This document shows positions 8,882 through 17,989 of a DNA stretch of 64,000 nucleotides, one piece after another. The stretch lies in assembly GCF_020010925.1 (NCBI RefSeq), contig NZ_JAGJBZ010000002.1, forward strand, positions 2,294,001 through 2,358,000. Direction: 5' to 3'. This DNA comes from Streptomyces griseiscabiei (GTDB lineage: Bacteria > Actinomycetota > Actinomycetes > Streptomycetales > Streptomycetaceae). Made by a program: the position numbers and the translations under genes. Position 1 is the first letter of the stretch. Every line of letters begins with the position of its first letter. The notes beneath the pieces are model-generated. The model was given only the letters and a program-made list of their open reading frames with translations. It ran no database searches and was not told where the DNA came from.

Positions 8882-9378
8882 CCGCCGGTCCTCCCGAGTC
8901 CGCCCACGAGAAATGCCGTTGCGGCACATGAGCAGATCATGGTCGGCTTGCTATTCGGCCAACGGGACCTGAACTACGTACCGGGGCCAGCGATCCGATG
9001 GGTCGTCGGACCGGTGCCGGGTTCGAGTACTGAGCCGAACGGGTGATGCGAAAACCTGCTAAATGGGTCAAATTGCCCTAGCGTAAGGGCTGCTGGGCGC
9101 TGAACGACTCAAGACAGTTACCTCTTGTTTTCAGCCCCATCGAGCGGCCACCCGCTCATTTGGTTACTCTGTACCGGACGGACAGCCTTATATGGGTCCC
9201 ACCCACACCCACGGTCCGTCCCGGGACAAGCCGGTCACCACGGTCTGTTCTCGCACCCAGAAAATCCGGCGCCACCGCGTCCGTACTGACATCGACTCAG
9301 ACCCGAGCGGACGTCAAGCGCACAGCGGCAGGCTGGGCCCGACGTCCCGAGGGTGACCCGACACATAAGGAGTGCGCG
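8882..9378. other. Long intergenic region between divergent genes
   Basis: 497 bp without a convincing gene. It must hold the promoter of the HD gene on the minus strand and of the small peptide gene on the plus strand. It is less GC-rich than its surroundings around 9040-9200, the usual sign of regulatory DNA. A TAGCGT hexamer at 9079-9084 and a TATATG at 9189-9194 are possible -10 elements, but neither has a good -35 at the right distance. I saw no known riboswitch fold and no tRNA. Confidence 0.5.
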
Positions 9379-9549
9379 GTGACACCAGAGAAGACGAATG
9401 GCGATCAACGCCCCAAGGAACGCACCGAGGGCGGCCGGTCGAAGAAGGAACTCGGCAGCCTGGACGTGTGGGCCAGGTCCGCCCCGATCCGACTGGCGGG
9501 CTACGAGGACGACCTCGCCGAGCCCCACATCCTGCCCAGCGTGGACTGA
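9379..9549 (+). CDS. Small 56-residue peptide gene of unknown function
   Basis: Starts at GTG 9379 with AAGGAG eight bases upstream and ends at TGA 9547-9549. The first half is charged and hydrophilic (PEKTNGDQRPKERTEGGRSK), and the second is a distinct tail with WARSAPIRLAGYEDD followed by an acidic, proline-containing end (EPHILPSVD). There is no signal peptide and no cysteine. The layout of a charged leader followed by a distinct tail is like that of some ribosomally made peptide precursors, but no modifying enzyme of a known class is adjacent, so this is only a possibility. I have the impression that similar short proteins occur in other Streptomyces, but could not check. The long upstream region suggests its own promoter. 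Confidence 0.6.
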   Translation: MTPEKTNGDQRPKERTEGGRSKKELGSLDVWARSAPIRLAGYEDDLAEPHILPSVD

Positions 9550-9600
9550 CCGGCAGGACCGTGTGATCGCCGTCTGCATGGGCGTGCCAGACTCGCGCCC

Positions 9601-10083
9601 ATGCAGATCAGAGAAGCCACCGCCGCCGACTGGCCCGGGATCTGGCCGTTCTGGCACCGCGTCGTCGCCGCCGGTGAGACCTACACCTGGGACCCGGACA
9701 CCTCCGAGGAAGCCGCCCGCACCCTGTGGACGGCGCCCCCGAAGCGCGTGTACGTCGCCGAGGACGAGACCGGAGCGGTGACCGGCTCCGCCTTCCTCAC
9801 CCCCAACTACGCGGGCCCCGCCGCCCGTATCGCCAACGCGGGCTTCATGGTCGACCCCGACCGGGGCGGCCGGGGCATCGGCCGCGCCCTCGCCGAACAC
9901 GTCCTCGCCGAAGCCGAGGACCAGGGTTACCGGGGCATGGTGTTCAACGCCGTCGTGGAGACCAACCCCGCCGTACGGCTCTGGACCTCGCTCGGCTTCA
10001 CCGTCCTCGGCACCGTCCCGGACGCCTTCGCGCACCCGAAGGACGGCCTGGTGGGGCTGCACATCATGTACAAGGCGCTCTGA
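9601..10083 (+). CDS. GNAT family N-acetyltransferase
   Basis: 160 residues from ATG at 9601. The acetyl-CoA pyrophosphate loop (motif A) is RGGRGIGRALAEHVL, preceded by the strand ANAGFMVDP and followed by NAVVETNPAVRLWTSLGF, the usual motif B. It is a single-domain GNAT of normal length, cytoplasmic. The pattern NPAVRLWTSLGF is common among acetyltransferases of small amines or antibiotics, but the substrate cannot be told. It starts 51 bp after the small peptide gene and may be cotranscribed with it. It ends 7 bp from the stop of the convergent amidase gene. Confidence 0.85.
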   Translation: MQIREATAADWPGIWPFWHRVVAAGETYTWDPDTSEEAARTLWTAPPKRVYVAEDETGAVTGSAFLTPNYAGPAARIANAGFMVDPDRGGRGIGRALAEHVLAEAEDQGYRGMVFNAVVETNPAVRLWTSLGFTVLGTVPDAFAHPKDGLVGLHIMYKAL

Positions 10084-10090
10084 CGCCCGC

Positions 10091-11458
10091 CTACCCGACG
10101 GGCGCCGTCCGGCGCCACGGGCTCAGCTCCTCCAACCGCCCCGCCACCGCCAGGAGTTCGAGCTCCGAGCCCGGGCGGCCCACCAACTGCACCGCGCAGG
10201 GCGCGCCCGACGGCAGGGTGCCGAACGGCACCGACAGCGCCGGCCAGCCCGTGAGGTTCCACGGCGGCGTCAGCGGCGAGTAGTTGGTGTTCACCAGCAG
10301 ATTGCGCAGCCACCCCCGCTCGTGCCAGTTCGCGGCGGCGGGCCCGCGCCGGGCGAGCGCCGGGGTGAGCAGCACATCGTGCTCGGCGAAGAACGGCTCC
10401 AGCCTGCGGCGCAGTTGCTCCCGCCGGTCGCCCGCGCGCACCCCCTTCACGAAGCGCCGCCCCAGGGCCGCGTGCACCCGCGTGCGCCGGGTGAGCAGCC
10501 GGGGGTCGAGATCCTCGGCGTCCACCGCCGTCCCCGCCGTCCAGTGCGCCAGCGAGGTCGTGCCCAGCCAGACGGGATAGGGGGGATCGGCCGGCCGTAC
10601 GGTCAGCCCGGCGCCGGTCAGCAACTCGGCGGCCCGGCGCGCGGCATCGGCGTACGGACGCGTGACGGCGACGCCGAGCAGAGGGCTGCGCACGGACAGG
10701 GCGACGCTCGGCGAGGGCGAGGGCGAGGGCGAGGATGAGACGGGCTCGGACGGCCTTGTGTCGTCCGAGCCCGCGAGTATCCCGAACATCAGCCGGGCGT
10801 CCTCGACCGTCGTCGCGAGCGGGCCGTTCTCCGACATGCCGAACCAGTCGCCGTGCCCGATGTCCGCGGGGACGACACCGAAGCCCGGCTTGAGGCCGAG
10901 CAGCCCGCAGTTGGCGGCCGGTATCCGCAGCGAACCCATCCCGTCGTTGCCGAGGGCCAGCGGCACCATCCCGGCGGCCACCGCGGCCGCGCTGCCGCCC
11001 GAGGAACCGCCGGTCGTGCGCGAGAGGTCCCACGGGTTGCGGGCGATGCCGTGCACCCCGTCCGTCGTACCGAAGACACACAGCTCGGGCACATTGGTGA
11101 GCCCCACGACCACCGCGCCCGCCGCCCGCAGCCGGGCCACGGTCACATGGTCCTCGCCGGCCGGTGTCTCGGGGGTCGCGGCGGACCCGTTGCGGGTGGC
11201 CTCGCCCCGCACGGCCAGGTTGTCCTTGATCGCCACCGGCACACCCGCCAGCGGAAGTTCGGCGAGATCCGCCCGGCCCGCCACCTCGTCGGCCTCCGCG
11301 AGGGCCGCCTCCGTCCGTACCCTGCGGAACGCGCCGATCCGCCCGTCCAGCGCCTCGATCCGGGCCAGATGCTCCGCCACCACCTCACGCGGGGTGACCC
11401 GCTTCTCCCGTACGGCGGCGGCGATCTCGGCGGCGGTCCGGCCGGTCCAACTGGTCAC
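10091..11458 (-). CDS. Amidase (amidase signature family)
   Basis: 455 residues. The Ser-cisSer-Lys triad of the amidase signature family is recognisable: Lys78 in VAIKDN, the Gly/Ser loop TGGSSGGSAAA (residues 149-159), and the nucleophile Ser176 in GMGSLRIPA. The usual SDTGGS around the nucleophile is NDGMGS here, a variation I believe occurs in some actinobacterial members. The family hydrolyses carboxamides or C-N bonds of many small substrates in the cytoplasm; GatA of tRNA amidation shares the fold, but no gatB or gatC is nearby. A proline/serine-rich insertion lies around residues 235-250. The gene stands alone on the minus strand, convergent with the GNAT gene. Confidence 0.85.
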   Translation of the reverse strand: MTSWTGRTAAEIAAAVREKRVTPREVVAEHLARIEALDGRIGAFRRVRTEAALAEADEVAGRADLAELPLAGVPVAIKDNLAVRGEATRNGSAATPETPAGEDHVTVARLRAAGAVVVGLTNVPELCVFGTTDGVHGIARNPWDLSRTTGGSSGGSAAAVAAGMVPLALGNDGMGSLRIPAANCGLLGLKPGFGVVPADIGHGDWFGMSENGPLATTVEDARLMFGILAGSDDTRPSEPVSSSPSPSPSPSVALSVRSPLLGVAVTRPYADAARRAAELLTGAGLTVRPADPPYPVWLGTTSLAHWTAGTAVDAEDLDPRLLTRRTRVHAALGRRFVKGVRAGDRREQLRRRLEPFFAEHDVLLTPALARRGPAAANWHERGWLRNLLVNTNYSPLTPPWNLTGWPALSVPFGTLPSGAPCAVQLVGRPGSELELLAVAGRLEELSPWRRTAPVG

Positions 11459-11611
11459 GGGCGCTCCCTGGCGGTGTCGTGCGCGCCGGTGCCGGACGCG
11501 ACGGAAGGGCGTACCCGCGAGTAGTGGTCGAGCACGAGGAGCACTGTGCCGTGTGGGACGCCCCCGCGTCGAGAGTCCGCCGGGAAGAAAGAGCCCTGGA
11601 CGGCCGTCCCG

Positions 11612-13078
11612 CTACGAGCCTGTCGTGCGCGAGCCGGCCAGCCGGGTCGGCGGCAGGAACTCCCGCACATACGTCCGCTCCCAGCACGCCCCGGTCTCCC
11701 GCAGCTCGCGCCAGGTCGTGTAGCGGTACCGGAAGAGGCGGGCTCGGACGAAGCGGGGCGGGGCGTCCGGGGGGAAGGGCGAGCGGCGGAGCAGACGGAG
11801 CGTGTCGCGGTCGTTCTCCAGGAGGCGTTCCACCAGGACCCCGAACCAGGGGTCGGCGTACGCCGGGGAGAGGCCGGCGAACCACATCAGCCAGTCGAGC
11901 CGCAGATGGTACGGGGCGAACTGGCGCGGCCAGCGTCTCGGATCGCCCGGCTTGCCCTTGAACTCGTACGCCCGCCACCCGGAGTCCTCGCGCGGCACCT
12001 CGTCCGCCGTGCCCTCGACCACCACCTCGTACCGCACCCGGCTGACGCTGCCGAACGCCCCGTAGGTGTTGACCAGGTGCAGCGGGTCGAAGGAGCGGTT
12101 CATGACCTGGCGGCGGGAGACCATGTTGCGGACCGGGTGGTAGCTGAGCCCGAGGACGAGGGCGGCGACGGCGAGCACGACGACCGTGTACCAGAGGGGT
12201 GCGTCCGGGGTGTCCGGGGCGGTCGTGCCGAAGTCGACGGCGGACAGGGCCAGCGCGATGGTGATCCAGTTCAGCCAGGAGAAGTTGCCCGACAGGACCA
12301 GCCACAGCTGGGTCAGGATCATCAGCGCGGCGGCGGCCGTGGCGATCGGCTGCGGGGTGAAGAGGAGGAAGGGGACCACGAGCTGGGTGACGTGGTTGGC
12401 GGCCACCTCGACGCGGTGGAACGGCTTCGGGAGGTGGTGGAAGAACCAGCTCAGCGGGCCCGGCATCGGCTGGGTCTCGTGGTGGTGGTCGAGGCAGGTG
12501 AGCTTCCGCCAGCACGCGTCGCCGCGCATCTTGATCAGCCCGGCGCCGAACTCGACCCGGAAGAGCACCCAGCGCAGCAGGAACAGTACGACCACCGGCG
12601 GCGCGACCTCGTCGTTGCCGAGGAGGACGGCCAGGAAGCCGACCTCCAGGAGCAGCGACTCCCAGCCGAAGGAGTACCAGGTCTGCCCGACGTTCACGAT
12701 CGACAGGTACATCGCCCAGGGCACGAGCCACAGCAGCATGCCCGCCCAGAGCGGCAGCAGCGAGTCCAGCCCCGCGACCAGCGCCGCCGACACCGCACAG
12801 CCCGTCCAGGCCCAGCCCGCGAAGAAACGGTTCGAGTAGTGGCGGTGGAACACACTCGGCGCCCGCCGGAACGGCACCCGCGCGACGAAACGGGGGATCG
12901 GCAGCATCCCGCGCTCACCGAGCAGCGCGCGGAACTGCAGGGCCGCCCCCAGGAAGGCGACCAGATAGAGGACGGCCAGGGCCCGCTGGAAGAGCAGCCG
13001 GCTCAGCCAGTAGTCGGGTCCGGTGAACCACTCCACGGTACCGACCATAGTGGGCGGATCGATGAGGGTTTCCTCCAC
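11612..13078 (-). CDS. Lipase maturation factor family membrane protein
   Basis: 488 residues if the GTG at 13078 is used; ATG at 13048 is a shorter alternative, and neither has a ribosome site at ideal distance, so leaderless translation is possible. The first ~310 residues contain about eight hydrophobic helices with conserved-looking stretches such as WYSFGWESLLLEVGF and VLFRVEFGAGLIKMRGDACW, as in lipase maturation factor (LMF) proteins. A soluble C-terminal domain of ~170 residues follows, ending in WRELRETGACWERTYVREF. In animals LMF1 helps fold lipases in the ER; the role of bacterial members is not established. It is divergent from the SpoIIE-type phosphatase gene with only 35 bp between starts. 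Confidence 0.8.
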   Translation of the reverse strand: MEETLIDPPTMVGTVEWFTGPDYWLSRLLFQRALAVLYLVAFLGAALQFRALLGERGMLPIPRFVARVPFRRAPSVFHRHYSNRFFAGWAWTGCAVSAALVAGLDSLLPLWAGMLLWLVPWAMYLSIVNVGQTWYSFGWESLLLEVGFLAVLLGNDEVAPPVVVLFLLRWVLFRVEFGAGLIKMRGDACWRKLTCLDHHHETQPMPGPLSWFFHHLPKPFHRVEVAANHVTQLVVPFLLFTPQPIATAAAALMILTQLWLVLSGNFSWLNWITIALALSAVDFGTTAPDTPDAPLWYTVVVLAVAALVLGLSYHPVRNMVSRRQVMNRSFDPLHLVNTYGAFGSVSRVRYEVVVEGTADEVPREDSGWRAYEFKGKPGDPRRWPRQFAPYHLRLDWLMWFAGLSPAYADPWFGVLVERLLENDRDTLRLLRRSPFPPDAPPRFVRARLFRYRYTTWRELRETGACWERTYVREFLPPTRLAGSRTTGS

Positions 13079-13113
13079 TCGATTATTCGGGCAAATGCTG
13101 TCAAAGTGGCCCC

Positions 13114-15198
13114 ATGGTTGATCGGGGAGCGAGCGAATCGGACGTCCCGGACGACTGGCTCTCCCACCCGGACCCCGTCCTGGCGCTCAACCTCATGGGC
13201 ACCTTCGACTGGGACCTCGACGCCGGTGCGTTCCACATGGACGCCAAGGCCCACGAGATCTTCGACGTGCGCCCCGACGAATACGACGGCAACCCCGAGA
13301 CCCTGTCGCTGCGGGTGCCCCCGATGGAGGGCCGCAGACTCGACACCCTCGTCTCGCAGGCCCTCAAGGACGGCAGCGAGAACTACGGCGCCTACTTCCG
13401 CATCCGGACCCGCGAGGGCATCCTGCGCTGGACCCACACCCAGGGCTACATCCGCCGCGACGCGACGGGCCGCCCGTACCGCGTCATCGGCATCGTCCGG
13501 GACGCCACCCGGGAGCTGCGGGAGATCCGCTCCCGCACCGAGCGGGCCGCGCTCGACGAGGCCCGCCGAAGACAGCCCAACGTCGTCCAGGTCATCACGG
13601 CCGCCCTGGCCCACGCCCGGACCGTCCAGGACGTGATCGACGTCCTGGAGGACACCGACGGCCTCACCCACCTCGGCGCGACCAGCCTGGTCATGGGCCT
13701 GGTGGAGGCCGGGCGGATCCGGATGGTCGCCGCCGGCCCCGAGGACAGCTATGTGCCCGGCACCCGGATCACCCGCCTCGACGTGAAGTACCCGATGAAC
13801 GAGGTCGTACGGCATCTCGTACCGCACTTCATCGAGTCGCCGGAGGAGTTCGCCGAGTCGTATCCGCTGCTCTGGCCGCACATCACCGACCTCAAGATCA
13901 CCTCGGCCGCCTATCTGCCGCTGATCGTGCAGGCCCGCCCCATCGGGGCGATGGGGCTCCTCTACAACGACCGGCGGGGCTTCACCTCCGAGGAGCGCGA
14001 CGTCCTCATCGCGCTCGGCAGCAGCATCGCCCAGAGTCTCCAGCGGGCCATGTTCTACGAGGGGGAGAAGGACCTCGCCGAGGGCCTCCAGCAGGCCATG
14101 CTGCCCCGCTCGATCCCCAGCGTCCCGGGCGCCGACATCGCCGTCCGCTACCGGGCCGCGTCCTTCGGGGGCTCGCTCGGCCGGGACATCGGCGGCGACT
14201 GGTACGACCTCATCCCGCTGCCCGGCGGCCGGGTCGGCGCGGTCATCGGCGACGTCCAGGGCCACGACACGCACGCGGCGGCCGTCATGGGCCAGCTCCG
14301 TATCGTCCTCAAGGCCTACGCCACCGAGGGGCACACCCCGGCCACCGTGATGGCCCGCGCCTCCGCCTTCCTCCACGAACTCGACACCGACCGCTTCGCG
14401 ACCTGTCTGTACGCGGAGGCCGACCTCGCCACCGGGGTCGTCCAGGTGGTGCGGGCCGGACACATCGACCCGCTGCTGCGGCACACCGACGGCACCTGCC
14501 ACCGGGTGGTCGTGGAGGGCGGACTGCCGCTCGGGCTGTCCGCCGAGTTCGGCGGTCTGGAGTACCCCGTCACCACCGTCGAGATGTTCCCCGGGCAGAC
14601 GCTGCTGCTCTGCACCGACGGGCTCATCGAACAGCCCGGCGCCGACCTCGACGACGGCATGCGGACGCTGAAGGCGCTGATCGCCACGGGTCCCGACGAC
14701 GTCGACGACCTCGCCGACCGGCTCATCGACGTGGCGGAGGAGCGGGGCGGCGACGACGACGTGGCCCTGCTGCTGCTCCGGCGGCGCAACCGGAGCGCCG
14801 AGCAGCCCGGTGGGCGGCTCCAGCAGCATGTCGGGCCCGGTGATCCGGAGGCGCTCACCGAGGCGCGGCACATGATCGGGGCGGCGGTGCGGACGTGGGG
14901 GGCGCGGGATCGGGCCGACGAGATCGAACTGGTCGCGGATGAGCTGATCACCAATGCGCTGATGCATACGGAGGGGTCCGCCATCGTGACCTTGCGGGCG
15001 CTGGCCGGGTCCGATCGGCGGTTGCGGGTGGAGGTGGAGGACTCGTCCAGTGCGTTGCCGCGGCGGCGGGAGGCGGGGGAGGCGGGGGTGTCGGGGAGGG
15101 GGTTGCTGCTGGTGGACCGGCTGGCGGATGTGTGGGGGGTGGAGGCGCGGGGTGGGGGGAAGTGTGTGTGGTGCGAGTTCGTGTTGCCGGGCGCGTAG
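13114..15198 (+). CDS. PAS-GAF-SpoIIE (PP2C) phosphatase with C-terminal RsbW-like kinase domain
   Basis: 694 residues from ATG at 13114. Domains in order: PAS with PAC (about 25-135), GAF (165-315), PP2C of SpoIIE/RsbU type (340-555) and an HATPase_c domain of anti-sigma kinase type (575-694). Metal-binding acidic residues of the phosphatase are in GGDWYD (360-365), GDVQGHD and GGDDDVALLLL; the kinase N box is VADELITNALMH. Such proteins control sigma factors of the SigB/SigF type by phosphorylating or dephosphorylating anti-anti-sigma (STAS) proteins in reply to a signal sensed by PAS or GAF. No STAS or SigF-like gene is in the window, so the partner is elsewhere. Soluble, with no membrane segment. 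Confidence 0.9.
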   Translation: MVDRGASESDVPDDWLSHPDPVLALNLMGTFDWDLDAGAFHMDAKAHEIFDVRPDEYDGNPETLSLRVPPMEGRRLDTLVSQALKDGSENYGAYFRIRTREGILRWTHTQGYIRRDATGRPYRVIGIVRDATRELREIRSRTERAALDEARRRQPNVVQVITAALAHARTVQDVIDVLEDTDGLTHLGATSLVMGLVEAGRIRMVAAGPEDSYVPGTRITRLDVKYPMNEVVRHLVPHFIESPEEFAESYPLLWPHITDLKITSAAYLPLIVQARPIGAMGLLYNDRRGFTSEERDVLIALGSSIAQSLQRAMFYEGEKDLAEGLQQAMLPRSIPSVPGADIAVRYRAASFGGSLGRDIGGDWYDLIPLPGGRVGAVIGDVQGHDTHAAAVMGQLRIVLKAYATEGHTPATVMARASAFLHELDTDRFATCLYAEADLATGVVQVVRAGHIDPLLRHTDGTCHRVVVEGGLPLGLSAEFGGLEYPVTTVEMFPGQTLLLCTDGLIEQPGADLDDGMRTLKALIATGPDDVDDLADRLIDVAEERGGDDDVALLLLRRRNRSAEQPGGRLQQHVGPGDPEALTEARHMIGAAVRTWGARDRADEIELVADELITNALMHTEGSAIVTLRALAGSDRRLRVEVEDSSSALPRRREAGEAGVSGRGLLLVDRLADVWGVEARGGGKCVWCEFVLPGA

Positions 15199-15226
15199 TG
15201 GCTCCGCCGAACAGGGTGCGTTGTCG

Positions 15227-15392
15227 GGTGCGGGTGCGTGGGGCTTCTCGCGCAGTTCCCCGCGCCCCTGAAAAGCCGGGGCTGCGCCCCATGCTTTTCA
15301 GGCCCTGCCTCCGGTTGCCCTTCAGGGCCGTGGGGGGCCGGTCTCTTAGGGGCGCGGGGAACTGCGCGATCAGCCCCCACCGGACCCGCACC
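15227..15392. repeat. Dispersed inverted repeat, complete copy B
   Basis: Same family as copy A. Left arm at 15249-15269 has cgcgcagttccccgcgcccc, the right arm ends at 15369 in actgcgcg, and outer arms cgggtgcgggtg and caccggacccgcacc flank them. The middle holds gaaaagc ... gcttttc around GGGGCTGCGCCCC, here in the opposite orientation to copy A. It separates the phosphatase gene from the DNA glycosylase gene on the same strand. Confidence 0.8.
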
Positions 15393-15422
15393 GTCCCACC
15401 CACCTCATGGCACCCTGGACCT

Positions 15423-16292
15423 ATGCCTGAATTGCCCGAAGTCGAAGCGCTCCGGGACTTCCTGGTCGATCATCTCGTCGGTCATGAAGTCGTCCGCGTG
15501 CTGCCCGTGGCGATCAGTGTGCTGAAGACGTACGACCCGCCCGTGAGCGCGTTCGAGGGGCGGGTGGTCACGGGCGTACGGCGGCACGGGAAGTTCCTCG
15601 ACATCGAGGCGGACGGGGGCGAGCTGCACCTCGTGACGCATCTGGCGAGAGCCGGCTGGCTGCAGTGGCGGGACCGGCTGCCGGACGGCCCGCCGAAGCC
15701 GGGCGGCAAGAGCCCGCTGGCGCTGCGGGTCGCCCTGGAGACCGGCGAGGGCTTCGACCTCACCGAGGCCGGGACGCAGAAGCGGCTGGCGGTGTACGTC
15801 GTACGGGACCCGGCACAGGTGCCGGGCGTCGCCCGCCTCGGTCCGGACCCCCTCGCCGACGAGTTCGACGTGACCCGGTTCGCCGGACTGCTCGCGGGGG
15901 AGCGGCGGCAGCTCAAGGGCGCGCTGCGGGACCAGAGCCTGATCGCGGGCGTCGGGAACGCGTACAGCGACGAGATCCTGCACGCCGCGAGGATGTCGCC
16001 CTTCAAGCTGGCCTCGTCGCTGAAGCCGGAGGAGGTCCGGTATCTGTACGAGGCGCTGCGCGCCACGCTCACCGACGCCGTGGAGCGCTCCCGGGGGCTG
16101 GCGGCCGGGAGGCTGAAGGCGGAGAAGAAGAGCGGGCTGCGGGTGCACGGCCGGACCGGGGAGCCCTGCCCGGTGTGCGGGGACACCGTCCGGGAGGTCT
16201 CCTTCAGCGACTCCTCGCTCCAGTACTGCCCGACCTGTCAGACGGGCGGCAAACCACTCGCCGACCGACGCCTGTCCCGGTTGCTCAAGTAG
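15423..16292 (+). CDS. Fpg/Nei family DNA glycosylase
   Basis: 289 residues from ATG at 15423. The N-terminus is MPELPEVEALRDFL: Pro2 is the catalytic amine that forms a Schiff base, and Glu3 is the proton donor. The helix-two-turn-helix region includes QSLIAGVGNAYSDEILHAA, and the C-terminal zinc finger is CPVC-x16-CPTC (with the second pair in QYCPTCQTGG). The enzyme removes oxidised bases from DNA and nicks the resulting abasic site. Streptomycetes often have several paralogues; this one is not beside polA, rnc or smc as mutM proper often is, so I call the family only. Upstream frame extension through repeat B is rejected, since the PELPEVE motif fixes the start. Confidence 0.9.
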   Translation: MPELPEVEALRDFLVDHLVGHEVVRVLPVAISVLKTYDPPVSAFEGRVVTGVRRHGKFLDIEADGGELHLVTHLARAGWLQWRDRLPDGPPKPGGKSPLALRVALETGEGFDLTEAGTQKRLAVYVVRDPAQVPGVARLGPDPLADEFDVTRFAGLLAGERRQLKGALRDQSLIAGVGNAYSDEILHAARMSPFKLASSLKPEEVRYLYEALRATLTDAVERSRGLAAGRLKAEKKSGLRVHGRTGEPCPVCGDTVREVSFSDSSLQYCPTCQTGGKPLADRRLSRLLK

Positions 16293-16386
16293 CGGGGCCG
16301 TGGCGCCGAGGGCGCTCGGGAGGGCCCGGATCCGCGGCCGACCATGATCCGCAACCATTGAAGGTACGGACCAATGCGGGCCGTGC

Positions 16387-17046
16387 TCAGCGCCAGGCCG
16401 GGGCCTTCAGGGTCGCCAGCACCTCGCCGTCCTGGCTGCGCACCTCGAAGTGGCTGATGTCCTCGCGCTGCATGGCGGTGCCGCCCACCATCTCGGAGGC
16501 CTTGTCGGCGCCCTCCGGGGACTTCCAGTTGGCGGCCGTCTCCTCGGAGCCGTCCTTGCCGATCACCACGAGCCGGCAGGCGTGGGCGCCGTTCGACTCC
16601 TTGACCTTCAGCTCGATGTCGCTGCCCCAGAGCCGCTCCTCGGCCTTGATCTCGGCCCAGACGCCGGTCTTGGCGTCGGTGGCGGCGACGGTGTCCGGTG
16701 CCTCGCCCGGACCTGCGAGAACGGCCACGGCGGGGCCGCCCACGGCGATGACCACGGAGGCCGCCAGGGCGAACAGCCAGCGCCTGCGCTTCGCCCGGTG
16801 CCGGGCGGCCACCTCGTCGAGGAGCCGTCCCAGCATCCGGGGGCCGGGCGCCGCGAAGGGGTGCACCGCACGCGGCGTGGCGTTGCGGTACAGCATGAGC
16901 TGGCGTGCGGCGGGACGGAACTCGGTGACCTGTACCGCGCACTGCGGGCAGCCGCGGACATGGTCCTCGAAGTGGAACGAATCCACCTCGTCCAGCACGC
17001 CCAGCGCGTACGCGCCGACGTCGTGATGACGATCCTGGGACCACAT
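16387..17046 (-). CDS. Zinc-binding anti-sigma factor, single-pass membrane protein
   Basis: 219 residues from ATG at 17046, with GAGGAA nine bases upstream. The N-terminal domain has His29-x3-Cys33-x2-Cys36 (HVRGCPQC), the zinc anti-sigma motif. A membrane helix spans about 90-112 after a basic stop KRRRW, and residues 115-219 are outside the cell and resemble the C-terminal domain of RskA-type regulators. It should hold the ECF sigma factor encoded at 17990-18535 at the membrane until an envelope signal, usually involving proteolysis, releases it. Unusually, another gene lies between sigma and anti-sigma, and a hairpin at 17069-17096 lies just upstream of this start. Confidence 0.85.
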   Translation of the reverse strand: MWSQDRHHDVGAYALGVLDEVDSFHFEDHVRGCPQCAVQVTEFRPAARQLMLYRNATPRAVHPFAAPGPRMLGRLLDEVAARHRAKRRRWLFALAASVVIAVGGPAVAVLAGPGEAPDTVAATDAKTGVWAEIKAEERLWGSDIELKVKESNGAHACRLVVIGKDGSEETAANWKSPEGADKASEMVGGTAMQREDISHFEVRSQDGEVLATLKAPAWR

Positions 17047-17068
17047 GGCAATTCCTCGGGCCGGTGTG

Positions 17069-17096
17069 CGGTGGGGGTTGCTTCCTGCCCCCACCG
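17069..17096 (-). promoter_or_regulatory. Hairpin in the leader of the anti-sigma gene
   Basis: Perfect 9-bp stem (17069-17077 and 17088-17096) with a 10-nt loop, ending 23 bp upstream of the anti-sigma ATG. If the sigma operon is transcribed through, this structure could end part of the transcripts or alter ribosome access, giving less anti-sigma than sigma. Role inferred. Confidence 0.5.
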
Positions 17097-17318
17097 GTAC
17101 GGACCGGACCGGCGAATCATTCAAGCCTCACGGCCAATGCCAACCAAAAGATTCGGAGCCCTCCGCCGGGCGGATTGGTCCGGGACCGAAAAATATGGTC
17201 CGCCCGGGGCACGACAGCCGGATGGCCGCCCGCTGAACACAGGGTGTCCGGGCCCGGACACGGGGTGTCCGCCTTACGGGCGGCGACGGCAATCGTCGGA
17301 CGGCTCCTGCGACAGGCC

Positions 17319-17834
17319 CTAGAAGAGGTGGATCGCCAGATGCCCCAGCGGCAGGCCGAGCCGCCAGGCCGGGGTCCAGACCTTCGGCCCGTCGTCCTCT
17401 CCCAGCGCCGCGCCGCCGCCCGGCACCGCGTCGAGGTCGGGGGCGAGCAGCTCGGTCTCCTCCAGCCAGCGCCAGGCCGCGGCCGCCAGATCCAGGTCCG
17501 GTGACGGGTCGCCCGACTCCAGCGCCTCGGCGGCGAAGTGCGCCATGCGCTCGCACACCCAGTCCTGCCACGGCTGGTCGTACGCGGTCAGCGACAGCCA
17601 GGTCTCCAGCTGGGTCACGACCCGGATGCCGGAGAGCTCACCGCCCGCGTCCGAGAGGAAGATGGTCAGCGCCAGGGCGTCGCGCCCCGCGCGGAACTCG
17701 AAGGACGTCGGCGGCATCAGGTCGCCCGTCCGCAGCAGCTCCTCCGCGATGTACTCGGCGTAGAACCACGCCATCGGGACGGCCAGTTCGCCGCTGCCGG
17801 CGCCGTCCGTGCTCTCCTGCCCTCTGTGCAGCAT
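17319..17834 (-). CDS. Conserved-looking protein of unknown function inside the sigma operon
   Basis: 171 residues from ATG at 17834 with GGAAGGG just upstream. It is acidic, with no signal peptide or membrane segment, and several Trp residues (QPWQDWVCERM, AWRWLEETELL, KVWTPAWRLGLPLGHL). I recognise no family. It lies between an ECF sigma gene and the matching anti-sigma gene on the same strand, 155 bp after the former and 272 bp before the latter, so it may be an accessory part of the same response, for instance a cytoplasmic modulator of one of them. That is inference from position only. Base composition is like its neighbours, so recent transfer is unlikely. Confidence 0.65.
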   Translation of the reverse strand: MLHRGQESTDGAGSGELAVPMAWFYAEYIAEELLRTGDLMPPTSFEFRAGRDALALTIFLSDAGGELSGIRVVTQLETWLSLTAYDQPWQDWVCERMAHFAAEALESGDPSPDLDLAAAAWRWLEETELLAPDLDAVPGGGAALGEDDGPKVWTPAWRLGLPLGHLAIHLF

Positions 17835-17989
17835 CCCTTCCTGCCTTCCTCCGGTGCGTGCGCGTCGCCCGACCCCGGGCCTGGAGACCAGGCCCCGGCC
17901 CCCATCCGGAACACGGATAGAAGACAGCTGATTGCTCAACCGGGGTCTTCAGCAAGGCGCTTTACGGAGGTTTGACTCGGCCATGGGTT

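Noticed and set aside
8882..9378. A riboswitch or tRNA in the long gap before the small peptide gene
   Set aside because: No cloverleaf and no conserved core of a known riboswitch class could be recognised by eye.
11546..13636. A 696-codon plus-strand frame over the lipase maturation factor gene
   Set aside because: Product is Arg/Gln/Glu-rich without hydrophobic core; crosses the divergent promoter region and is a shadow of the minus-strand gene.
13114..15198. The SpoIIE-domain protein as the sporulation phosphatase SpoIIE
   Set aside because: It has PAS and GAF inputs, no ten-helix membrane domain and an added kinase domain; it belongs to the large Streptomyces group of PP2C regulators.
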